From assembly GCA_017536965.1 (NCBI GenBank), contig JAFWCK010000059.1, positions 1 to 54,300 of the forward strand: 54,300 bases of DNA, read 5' to 3'. Shown here in pieces: positions 32,033-39,238 of the stretch. Source of the stretch: Lachnospiraceae bacterium. GTDB taxonomy: Bacteria; Bacillota; Clostridia; Lachnospirales; Lachnospiraceae. The notes beneath the pieces were generated by a model that did no database searches, had not been told where the DNA came from, and saw only the letters and a program-made list of their open reading frames with translations. Made by a program: the position numbers and the translations under genes. How positions within the stretch are numbered: the first letter of the stretch is position 1; each line of letters opens with the position of its first letter.

Positions 32033-32803
32033 ATGGCGTATACAGTAGCGTTTGCAGGAAAAGGCGGAACAGGAAAGACCACGATCACCGGAATGATGAT
32101 CGACTGGCTGTGCAAAGCCGGCAAAACCCCGGTTCTGGCGGTCGACGCAGATGCAAACTCCAATCTGAACGAGGTCCTGGGTGTGGAAGTGGAAACCACC
32201 CTGGGGGATATCCGCGAGATCATCGCAGAGTCCGATATGGATGACAACACTCCGATCCCTCCAAGCATGAGCAAAAAAGAATATCTGGATTATAAGTTCA
32301 ACTCTGCACTGGTCGAGGATGATGACTTTGATCTGATCGTCATGGGCCGGACCCAGGGCAAGGGCTGCTATTGCTTTGTTAACGATCTGCTTTCTGCACA
32401 GCTGCGCAAGCTGGAAGGCAACTACAAGTATATGCTGGTAGACAACGAGGCCGGCATGGAGCACATCTCCCGCGGCATCCTGCCATCGGTCAATCTGATC
32501 GTTCTGGTGTCTGACTGCTCCAGAAGAGGTATCCAGGCAGTCGGCCGCATCGCAGAACTGTGCGGCGAGATGAAGCTGGGCCAGGATCGGATCGTGCTGA
32601 TCGTAAACCGTGCACCGAACGGCGAGCTGAACGAAGGCATTAAAGAAGAAATTGCAAAATACGGACTGGACCTGATCGGCGTGGTGCCGCAGGACGGTGA
32701 CGTCTATGAATATGACTGCGACGGCACACCAACGGCAACGCTGGGAGATGACAATCCGGCGCGCAAGGCCGTGAACGAGATTGCAGAGAAACTGTTTGGA
32801 TAA
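32033..32803 (+). CDS. cooC: CO dehydrogenase/ACS nickel-insertion ATPase CooC (AcsF-like)
   Basis: 256 aa MinD-type ATPase. It has a deviant Walker A GKGGTGKTT (about residues 8-16) and LAVDADANSNLNEVLG. A Cys-x-Cys (CYC) pair falls at residues 112 and 114, the positions used for metal-dependent dimerisation in CooC1. SDCSRRGIQAVGRI follows. It drives ATP-dependent nickel loading of the C- or A-cluster. It is transcribed from its own promoter ahead of acsD. A repeat containing GATAAA, which includes the stop codon, follows. Confidence 0.93.
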   Translation: MAYTVAFAGKGGTGKTTITGMMIDWLCKAGKTPVLAVDADANSNLNEVLGVEVETTLGDIREIIAESDMDDNTPIPPSMSKKEYLDYKFNSALVEDDDFDLIVMGRTQGKGCYCFVNDLLSAQLRKLEGNYKYMLVDNEAGMEHISRGILPSVNLIVLVSDCSRRGIQAVGRIAELCGEMKLGQDRIVLIVNRAPNGELNEGIKEEIAKYGLDLIGVVPQDGDVYEYDCDGTPTATLGDDNPARKAVNEIAEKLFG

Positions 32804-32862
32804 ATGGACGCTGCGCGGCGGCGACATCGCCCGCGCAGATAAACGGCGGCGACATCGCCCGC
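32798..32862 (+). repeat. GATAAA/CGGCGGCGACATCGCCCGC duplication after cooC
   Basis: CGGCGGCGACATCGCCCGC occurs at 32816-32834 and 32844-32862, each preceded by GATAAA. The first GATAAA contains the cooC stop; the units differ by an indel of about 10 bp. Each copy is also a GGCGA/TCGCC hairpin. Confidence 0.7.
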
Positions 32863-32907
32863 TGAAATCCGAGCGAGACACGCAGATGCCGAAAACAGCA
32901 ACACATA

Positions 32908-32939
32908 CGTAACAAACATGTAACCAAATTGTCAGTAAC
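32908..32939 (+). promoter_or_regulatory. TGTAAC-type sites upstream of acsD
   Basis: CGTAACAAA (32908) and TGTAACCAAA (32919) are 11 bp apart, one helical turn. AGTAAC follows at 32934. They lie about 75 bp before the acsD start; no clean promoter is seen. Confidence 0.35.
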
Positions 32940-32998
32940 TGCTTTGGCAGTTCACATAAAATTATTAAATATTTTTATCAAATTAGGAGGACAAACCT

Positions 32999-33940
32999 AT
33001 GGCTTTTAAGAGAACGCCCCAGAAGTTTTCCGCTTCCATTAACGAAGTGGTGATCGGCACCGGGGACAAGGCAGTCACACTGGGCGGCGCGAACACATTC
33101 CCGCTGTACACGTTTGACGGAGAAGCAAAAAACAAAGTAGCAATCGGCGTGGAGATCACGGACGAGGGATTTGATGCATCCGTTCCGGGCATCGCCGAGT
33201 ATTATGCTGGATGCGAAGGAATCGGCGCTATCGCAAAAAAGGCAAGCGAGATGCCGGGCGCTGATTTCGTCGTTTTATCGTTAGAAGGTGCAGATCCGAA
33301 CGGTGCTAACAAATCCGTTGAGGACTGCGTTGCTATCGCAAAAGAAGTAGCTGACGCTATCGACTGCCCGCTGGCAGTTGTCGGCTGCAAGAATGTTGAA
33401 AAAGACACCCAGCTCTTTGAAAAAGTCGCTGAGGCTCTGGCTGGAAAGAACGTGCTGTTCGTTTCCGCAAGAGAAGAGGACTACAAGGGAATCGTTGCTG
33501 CAGCTGTTATGGCTTACAAACAGAAGATTTCCGCAGAGAGCGCCGTTGATATCAACCTGGCAAAACAGCTGAACGTTCTGATCTCTCAGATGGGCATCTC
33601 CCCGGAGAACTATGTCATGAACGTCGGCAGTGCTGCCGCTGGTTATGGTTATGAGTACGTTGCGTCGACACTGGACCGTGTCCGTGCCGCTGCTTTAGAG
33701 CAGAACGACGCAATGCTGCAGATGCCGATCATCACCCCGGTCGCATCGGAAGCATGGGCAGTAAAGGAAGCTGTCGTTTCCGAAGAAGACTTCCCGGAAT
33801 GGGGCCCGAGAGAAGAGCGCGGCGTGGAAATGGAAGTCTCCACCGCAGCCTCTGTTATCGCAGGCGGAGCTGACGCAGTCATCTTAAGACACCCGAAGAG
33901 CGTGGATACCATTGCACGTCTCATCGCTGCGTTGATGTAA
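32999..33940 (+). CDS. acsD: Corrinoid iron-sulfur protein small subunit (CODH/ACS delta)
   Basis: 313 aa, normal for AcsD/CdhD. It is a TIM-barrel-like protein: FKRTPQKFSASINEVVIGTG, GGANTFPLYTFDGE, DFVVLSLEGADPNG, YVMNVGSAAAGYGYEYV and MPIITPVASEAW are family segments. With AcsC it forms the heterodimer that carries the methyl group on cobalt. TTAGGAGG precedes the ATG. AcsC follows after 18 bp. Its codon choice looks biased as in highly expressed genes. Confidence 0.95.
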   Translation: MAFKRTPQKFSASINEVVIGTGDKAVTLGGANTFPLYTFDGEAKNKVAIGVEITDEGFDASVPGIAEYYAGCEGIGAIAKKASEMPGADFVVLSLEGADPNGANKSVEDCVAIAKEVADAIDCPLAVVGCKNVEKDTQLFEKVAEALAGKNVLFVSAREEDYKGIVAAAVMAYKQKISAESAVDINLAKQLNVLISQMGISPENYVMNVGSAAAGYGYEYVASTLDRVRAAALEQNDAMLQMPIITPVASEAWAVKEAVVSEEDFPEWGPREERGVEMEVSTAASVIAGGADAVILRHPKSVDTIARLIAALM

Positions 33941-33958
33941 GAAAGGGGGAGATGAATC

Positions 33959-35284
33959 ATGGCATTAAAAGGTATTGATATTTTCAAACTGACACCGAAA
34001 ACAAACTGCAAGGAATGCGGAAACCCGACCTGTATGGCGTTCGCTATGAAGGTCGCACAGGGCGCTGTACAGATCGATGCATGCCCGCATATGTCCGATG
34101 AGGCTAAGGCTCAGCTGAGCGAGGCAACGGCTCCTCCAATGAAGGCTGTCAAGGTCGGCGCTGGCGAGTGCGAGCATTCACTGGGCGGCGAGACCGTTCT
34201 GTTCCGTCATGACAAAACTTTTGTTTCCCGCAACCTGTTCGCAGTCAATGTCTGCCAGGGCTGTGTAGATGACAAACTTCCGGAAATCGAGAAAATCGAT
34301 TACGAGCGTATCGGCGAGAGAATGTATGTCGAGGCGCTGAACCTGGAATTCACGGATAAAGAATCTTATCTGGGTCTGGTCGAGAAGACCAAAGGCAAAG
34401 GCCGCCTTCTGATCCTGGACTGCAAGGATGTTGACGCTGCTAAAGCTGCTCTGGATCTTTGCAAAGACGAGAAGCCGATCTTAAATGGCGCAACTCCGGA
34501 GAACTTCAAAGAGATGGTCGATGTTGCAAAAGCAGCCGGCGTCGTTCTTGGCGTTTCCGCACCAGATCTGGATGCTCTGTATGACACTGTTGCAGCTATC
34601 GAAGGCCTTGGCTACAAAGAGCTGATCCTGGATGTCACCGGCGGAAGTATCAAAGACGCATACGCAAATGCAATTCAGGTAAGACGTGCCGCGCTGAAGG
34701 GACAGGATCGTACTTTCGGTTATCCGTCTATCGTGAACGTTGCTAAGGTCGCTCCGGATGATACCGCAATGCAGACTGCTTTAGCATCTATGTTCGTGAT
34801 CAAATACGGTTCCGTCATCGTTATGGACAGCATGACCTACGCACAGGCTCTGCCGCTGTACGGACTGCGCCAGAACATCTACACCGACCCACAGAAGCCG
34901 ATGAAGGTTGAGCCGGGTATCTACCCGCTGAATGGTGCTGATGAGAACAGCGTCTGCGCAACCACCGTTGACTTTGCTCTGACATACTTTGTCGTTTCCG
35001 GCGAGCTGGAGCGGAGCGGTGTTCCGGTCAACTTCCTGATCTCCGATGCTGGCGGCTACTCCGTGCTGACCGCATGGGCTGCAGGTAAGTTCTCTGCAGG
35101 CACGATCTCCAAGTTCATGAAAGAGTACGATATTGAGAACAAGATCAAGAGCCGTACCCTGATCATCCCTGGCAAGGCAGCAGTCCTGAAGGGTGAGCTG
35201 GAAGAGAAACTTCCGGGCTGGACGATCGTTGTCGCACCGAACGACGCAACCGGACTTGTTAAGTTTATGAAGGATTTTAAGTAG
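33959..35284 (+). CDS. acsC: Corrinoid iron-sulfur protein large subunit (CODH/ACS gamma)
   Basis: 441 aa. The N-terminal [4Fe-4S] domain has Cys17, Cys20, Cys25 and Cys42 (TNCKECGNPTC...ACPHM). A TIM barrel and a C-terminal corrinoid-binding domain follow (ISDAGGYSVLTAWAAGKFSA, then IPGKAAVLKGELEEKLPGW). The cluster keeps cobalt in the Co(I) state for methylation by AcsE. AAGGGGGAG precedes the start. The last codons (TTTTAAGTAG) are echoed twice downstream. Confidence 0.96.
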   Translation: MALKGIDIFKLTPKTNCKECGNPTCMAFAMKVAQGAVQIDACPHMSDEAKAQLSEATAPPMKAVKVGAGECEHSLGGETVLFRHDKTFVSRNLFAVNVCQGCVDDKLPEIEKIDYERIGERMYVEALNLEFTDKESYLGLVEKTKGKGRLLILDCKDVDAAKAALDLCKDEKPILNGATPENFKEMVDVAKAAGVVLGVSAPDLDALYDTVAAIEGLGYKELILDVTGGSIKDAYANAIQVRRAALKGQDRTFGYPSIVNVAKVAPDDTAMQTALASMFVIKYGSVIVMDSMTYAQALPLYGLRQNIYTDPQKPMKVEPGIYPLNGADENSVCATTVDFALTYFVVSGELERSGVPVNFLISDAGGYSVLTAWAAGKFSAGTISKFMKEYDIENKIKSRTLIIPGKAAVLKGELEEKLPGWTIVVAPNDATGLVKFMKDFK

Positions 35285-35317
35285 TTTTAAGTTTACTGGC
35301 TTAAAATACTTTTAAGC
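35275..35317 (+). repeat. TTTTAAG echoes of the acsC 3' end
   Basis: TTTTAAGTAG (end of acsC) is followed at once by TTTTAAGTTT and, after about 20 bp, TTTTAAGCAG. A weak instance of the 3'-end duplication pattern. Confidence 0.4.
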
Positions 35318-35332
35318 AGTCGTTCATAGATT

Positions 35333-35357
35333 TGTAACGCACTTAATGGGTTGTAAC
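35333..35357 (+). promoter_or_regulatory. Paired TGTAAC sites upstream of acsE
   Basis: TGTAAC at 35333-35338 and 35352-35357, 19 bp apart, in the 131-bp acsC-acsE spacer. Confidence 0.35.
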
Positions 35358-35415
35358 ATTTAATTCAAAATGATTTAAACAATCTTTAACAAATAATTAC
35401 ACTTAGGAGGTTCTT

Positions 35416-36204
35416 ATGGGCAAATTCGTAATCATTGGTGAAAGAATCCATTGTATTTCACCGGTAATTAAGAAGGCGATGGAGGAGATGGATCCGGGTC
35501 CGATCCTGCAGCGCGCAAAAGAGCAGCTGGATGCAGGCGCAACCTATCTGGACGTGAACATCGGTCCGGCTGAAAAGAACGGAGAAGAGCTGATGAAATG
35601 GGCGGTCCAGACGATCCAGGCAGAATTCGACAACGTCCCGCTTTGCCTTGACACCGCAAACCGCAAAGCTATCGAGGCTGGTATTTCTGTTTACAACCGT
35701 GCAAAAGGAAAACCGATCGTCAACTCTGCGGACGCTGGAGACAGAATCGAGAACATCGATCTGGCAGCAGCTAACGATGCTATTGTCATCGCACTGTGCT
35801 CCAAAGCTGGTGTGCCTTCTGACAATGACGAGCGTATGATGTACTGCCAGGAGATGCTGGAGAGAGGCATGGAGCTTGGCATGGATCCGACTGAGGATAT
35901 GTGGTTTGACCCGCTGTTCCTTGTCATCAAAGGTATGCAGGACAAGCAGATGGACGTGCTGGCATTTATTCAGCAGCTTTCCGATATGGGATTCAAATCC
36001 ACCGGTGGTCTTTCCAATGTTTCCAACATGACCCCGAAGGATATCCGTCCGATCCTTGACTCCACGACTGTTGCAATGGCTATGTACTGTGGACTGACCA
36101 GTGCTATCGTCAATCCATGTGACCGCCGTCTGGTCGAGACGATCAAATCCGCTGACATCATCAAGAACAATGCGCTTTACGCAGATTCGTTCCTGGAGAT
36201 CTGA
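35416..36204 (+). CDS. acsE: Methyltetrahydrofolate:corrinoid iron-sulfur protein methyltransferase
   Basis: 262 aa, the exact AcsE length. Pterin-binding-domain features are IIGERIHCI, YLDVNIGPAEKNGEELMKW, PLCLDTANRKAIEAG, IVNSADAG and a late GLSNVSN. It transfers the methyl group from methyl-THF to Co(I) of AcsCD. TTAGGAGG precedes the ATG. It has its own spacer with TGTAAC sites and precedes acsB by 127 bp. Strongly biased codons suggest high expression. Confidence 0.96.
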   Translation: MGKFVIIGERIHCISPVIKKAMEEMDPGPILQRAKEQLDAGATYLDVNIGPAEKNGEELMKWAVQTIQAEFDNVPLCLDTANRKAIEAGISVYNRAKGKPIVNSADAGDRIENIDLAAANDAIVIALCSKAGVPSDNDERMMYCQEMLERGMELGMDPTEDMWFDPLFLVIKGMQDKQMDVLAFIQQLSDMGFKSTGGLSNVSNMTPKDIRPILDSTTVAMAMYCGLTSAIVNPCDRRLVETIKSADIIKNNALYADSFLEI

Positions 36205-36331
36205 TCGAAGCGGACGGGTATGTGCTTGAATGAGCATCATCCGCGGTGAAGGACATCATCGGCGAGACATTTCTTAGTAACCATACGGGCGCATCGCGCG
36301 AGCGCCTGTGTAGATAATGGAGGTATTAAAC

Positions 36332-38470
36332 ATGAGCGTTTTAACAGATCTGATTTATGGTGGTAGTGATGCGGTCATCGGTTTGACAGAAGGGGCTGTC
36401 AATGACGCGATCGCAAAATACGGCCCGGACAAAGAAATTGCTTTTCCGGATACCGCTTACTTCTTCCCAACGATCTATGCTGCAACCGGCGTAAAGGTTG
36501 AGACGCTGGGTACGCTTCCGGCATGTGTTGACGTGATGAAATCACTGGTCACACACGAGGAAGATCTTGGCGCAGCTCTGAATGCAGGTCTTGCAACTGC
36601 AGTCGGCGCAGAGATCATTGAAGGCTTGAAGTATTTAGATGGCGCACAGCCATATGAGAATGAGAGCGGCATCGGCTTCGTGCCGGACCCAATCATTCGT
36701 AGCCTTGGTGTGCCGCTGGTTACCGGCGACATCCCTGGCGTTGCTGTTGTTCTTGGCTCAACCGACAAACCGGAAGAGGCAGCAGCAGTTGTAAAAGATT
36801 ATCAGGACAAAGGTATCATGACATTCCTGGTCGGCGACATCATCGAGCAGGTTCTGGGCGCAGGCGTTAAGGCTGGCCTGGAGTATCGTGTTGTTCCGCT
36901 GGGACATGATGTTACTTCTGTCATCCACGTTGTGACCGTTGCTGTCCGTGCAGCTCTGATTTTCGGCGATGTGAAACCGGGCGATCTGGCTGGACTGCTT
37001 CAGTACACGAAGGACAGAGTTCCGGCATTCGTTAACACATTCGGCGACATCGACGCTGTTGTGGTTTCCGCTGGTGCCGGCGCTATCGCACTGGGCTTCC
37101 CAGTTGTTGTTGATGTTGACCTGGGCGAGAATCAGGTACCGGGTGCTCTGGAGTCTGTTGTTGACCATACCCAGACATCACCGAAGTCCTTAGAGCTTCG
37201 CAACATCAAGGTTAAAGCGAAAGCTGTTAAGCTGCCGGTCAGCTTCGCAGCTGCTTTCGAAGGCGAGATCATTCGTAAGAATGATACCTATGTTGAGTTT
37301 GATTCCGATCACAATGTCACAGCCGAGCTGGTAACAATGAAGGCTGCTGACGAGGTCGAGGACCACAAGATCACGATCGATGGTCCGGACATTCCGGAGA
37401 ACGCAGAGGAACTTATTCGTCTGCCGCTGTGTACGGTGGTCGATGTCGCCGGTGCAAAAATGCAGCCAGACTTCGAGTCCGTTATCGAGCGTAAGATCCA
37501 TGCATGGTTCAACTATATTGAAGGTGTAATGCACACCGGACAGAGAAACCTGTTCCGTATCCGTATCAGCAAAGAAGCGTTTGCTGCCGGCCTGCGCCTG
37601 AAAGATTTCGGCGAAGTGCTTTACGGAATGATCAAAGATGAGTTTGGTCAGGTCGTCGATAAATGCCAGGTGACCTTCATCACCGATGCTGACAAGGCTA
37701 AGGCATTCCTGGATGATGTGGCTATGCCGCGTTACCGCAAGAGAGATGACCGTCTGGCTAACCTGACAGACGAGAGCGTAGACGAGTTCTACACCTGCAT
37801 CCTTTGCCAGAGCTTCTCACCGGCACACTGCTGCGTGGTTACTCCGGAGAGACTTGGTCTTTGCGGTGCTGTTTCATGGCTGGATGCGAAAGCTACTTTC
37901 GAGCTCTCACCGACTGGCCCGTCACAGCCGATCCCGAAGGAAGGCCTTCTGGATGAGAGACTGGGCAAATACACCAAGGTCAACGAGGTGGTTGCTGAGG
38001 CTACCCATGGCGCTATCGAGAACGTAACGCTGTACTCACTGATCGAAGACCCGATGACAAGCTGCGGCTGCTTCGAGTGCATCTGTGGTATCGAGCCGAT
38101 GAGCAACGGTGTTGTCATTGTTAACCGTGAGTATGCCGGCATGACCCCAACAGGTATGACTTTCGGCGAGCTTGCTTCCATGACTGGCGGCGGCGTGCAG
38201 ACCCCTGGATTCATGGGCCATGGACGTCAGTTCATCGCTTCCAAGAAGTTCATCAGCGCTGAGGGCGGTATCGCAAGAATCGTCTGGATGCCGAAGGAAC
38301 TGAAGGACGATGTCGCAACACGTCTGAACAAGACAGCTAAAGAGGTTCTGGGCATCGACAACTTCACCGATATGATCGGTGATGAGACGATCGCAACCGA
38401 GCCGGACGAGCTGTATGCATTCCTGGAGAGCAAAGGACATCCTGCTCTGACCATGGAACCAATCATGTAA
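36332..38470 (+). CDS. acsB: Acetyl-CoA synthase (CODH/ACS beta subunit)
   Basis: 712 aa from the ATG behind GGAGGT (MSVLTDLIYGG). The A-cluster ligands sit at Cys489, Cys492, Cys501 and Cys511 ([4Fe-4S]) and in the Cys578-Gly-Cys580 motif for distal nickel. Their spacing matches the Moorella enzyme (506/509/518/528 and 595/597). It condenses CO, the methyl group from AcsCD and CoA to acetyl-CoA. Full length, apparently active. The partner acsA is not adjacent. A strong terminator follows. Confidence 0.97.
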   Translation: MSVLTDLIYGGSDAVIGLTEGAVNDAIAKYGPDKEIAFPDTAYFFPTIYAATGVKVETLGTLPACVDVMKSLVTHEEDLGAALNAGLATAVGAEIIEGLKYLDGAQPYENESGIGFVPDPIIRSLGVPLVTGDIPGVAVVLGSTDKPEEAAAVVKDYQDKGIMTFLVGDIIEQVLGAGVKAGLEYRVVPLGHDVTSVIHVVTVAVRAALIFGDVKPGDLAGLLQYTKDRVPAFVNTFGDIDAVVVSAGAGAIALGFPVVVDVDLGENQVPGALESVVDHTQTSPKSLELRNIKVKAKAVKLPVSFAAAFEGEIIRKNDTYVEFDSDHNVTAELVTMKAADEVEDHKITIDGPDIPENAEELIRLPLCTVVDVAGAKMQPDFESVIERKIHAWFNYIEGVMHTGQRNLFRIRISKEAFAAGLRLKDFGEVLYGMIKDEFGQVVDKCQVTFITDADKAKAFLDDVAMPRYRKRDDRLANLTDESVDEFYTCILCQSFSPAHCCVVTPERLGLCGAVSWLDAKATFELSPTGPSQPIPKEGLLDERLGKYTKVNEVVAEATHGAIENVTLYSLIEDPMTSCGCFECICGIEPMSNGVVIVNREYAGMTPTGMTFGELASMTGGGVQTPGFMGHGRQFIASKKFISAEGGIARIVWMPKELKDDVATRLNKTAKEVLGIDNFTDMIGDETIATEPDELYAFLESKGHPALTMEPIM

Positions 38471-38484
38471 TTATTTGACAGGGA

Positions 38485-38512
38485 GGGGTCCTGGTTCCAG
38501 GACCCCTTTTCT
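38485..38512 (+). terminator. Terminator of acsB
   Basis: GGGGTCCTGG-TT-CCAGGACCCC then TTTTCTTATTTTT. Confidence 0.9.
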
Positions 38513-38549
38513 TATTTTTACCGAGTGCTGGGCTTGCAAATTTGCCTGA

Positions 38550-38841
38550 GACCGCGTTTTGGGTTCGTATTATTTAGTGGAGTTCTCGAAATCGCGTTCT
38601 GGGTTCGAAAAATGAACAGGTCAGTTCCCGAGATTGCGTTCTGTGTTCGTTTTTTTCCTGCTTATGAGAAGGTCAAAAAAACAGCTTGCCCGTAATTGCG
38701 TCTTGTGTTCGTTTTTTTGGTGCTTTATTCATACGGATTGTTGATTATTTTTAAACAATGAAAAAACCGGTTTTCAAAAACGAACCCGGAACGTGATTCC
38801 GAGAAAAAAGGGATTGATAAAACGAACCCGGACCGCGATTT
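38550..38841. repeat. Inverted arrays of a 42-bp-period repeat, locus B
   Basis: Forward cores GACCGCGTTTTGGGTTCG (38550), AATCGCGTTCTGGGTTCG (38590), GATTGCGTTCTGTGTTCG (38632) and a variant at ~38693 are followed by inverted cores CGAACCCGGAACGTGATTC (38781) and CGAACCCGGACCGCGATTTC (38823). The last two are exactly 42 bp apart. Same core, orientation change and period as locus A. The remaining 38842-38948 stretch holds only short GCGGC-rich words. Confidence 0.85.
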
Positions 38842-38948
38842 CGGGCAATTCAGATAATAGGTGAACGCGCTGCGGCGGCTTGGAAACAAAACGGCGCGGA
38901 TAGATGCGTGAAAATGCGAAGCACTAGCGGCGCGGAAAAGGATAGATA

Positions 38949-39173
38949 ATGAGATATGAAGTGATTCGGGAAATCTTTAATAAATGCTCCGGTAACCAAA
39001 TGAGGGATGTGTTCGTGTCCACGGTGGAGACGGACGATCCGGAGGGCTACGTGAGGAATTTGCTGAAGGGTAAGGAGGTCGTGATCGACAAGGATGTTCT
39101 GCCAGACGGAACGATTGAGTTTGATGTTGATATCGCGGGCCTCAAGCAGCGCTTCAGCTTTACGGAGGATTAG
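38949..39173 (+). CDS. Small uncharacterised protein between acsB and acsV
   Basis: 74 aa (MRYEVIREIFNKCSGNQMRD...). It contains one Cys (Cys13), an alpha segment and an acidic beta-rich C-terminal half (VVIDKDVLPDGTIEFDVDI). I do not recognise a named family. Its position between acsB and acsV, in the same direction, suggests a part in corrinoid protein or ACS maturation. The ribosome-binding site is weak (AAAGGATAG). Confidence 0.7.
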   Translation: MRYEVIREIFNKCSGNQMRDVFVSTVETDDPEGYVRNLLKGKEVVIDKDVLPDGTIEFDVDIAGLKQRFSFTED

Positions 39174-39238
39174 GCCGCGGAGGGCGTTTAACGGCCGATG
39201 ATAGTTTCGGCGCGGCCCGGCGGCAGCAGAGGATTGCT

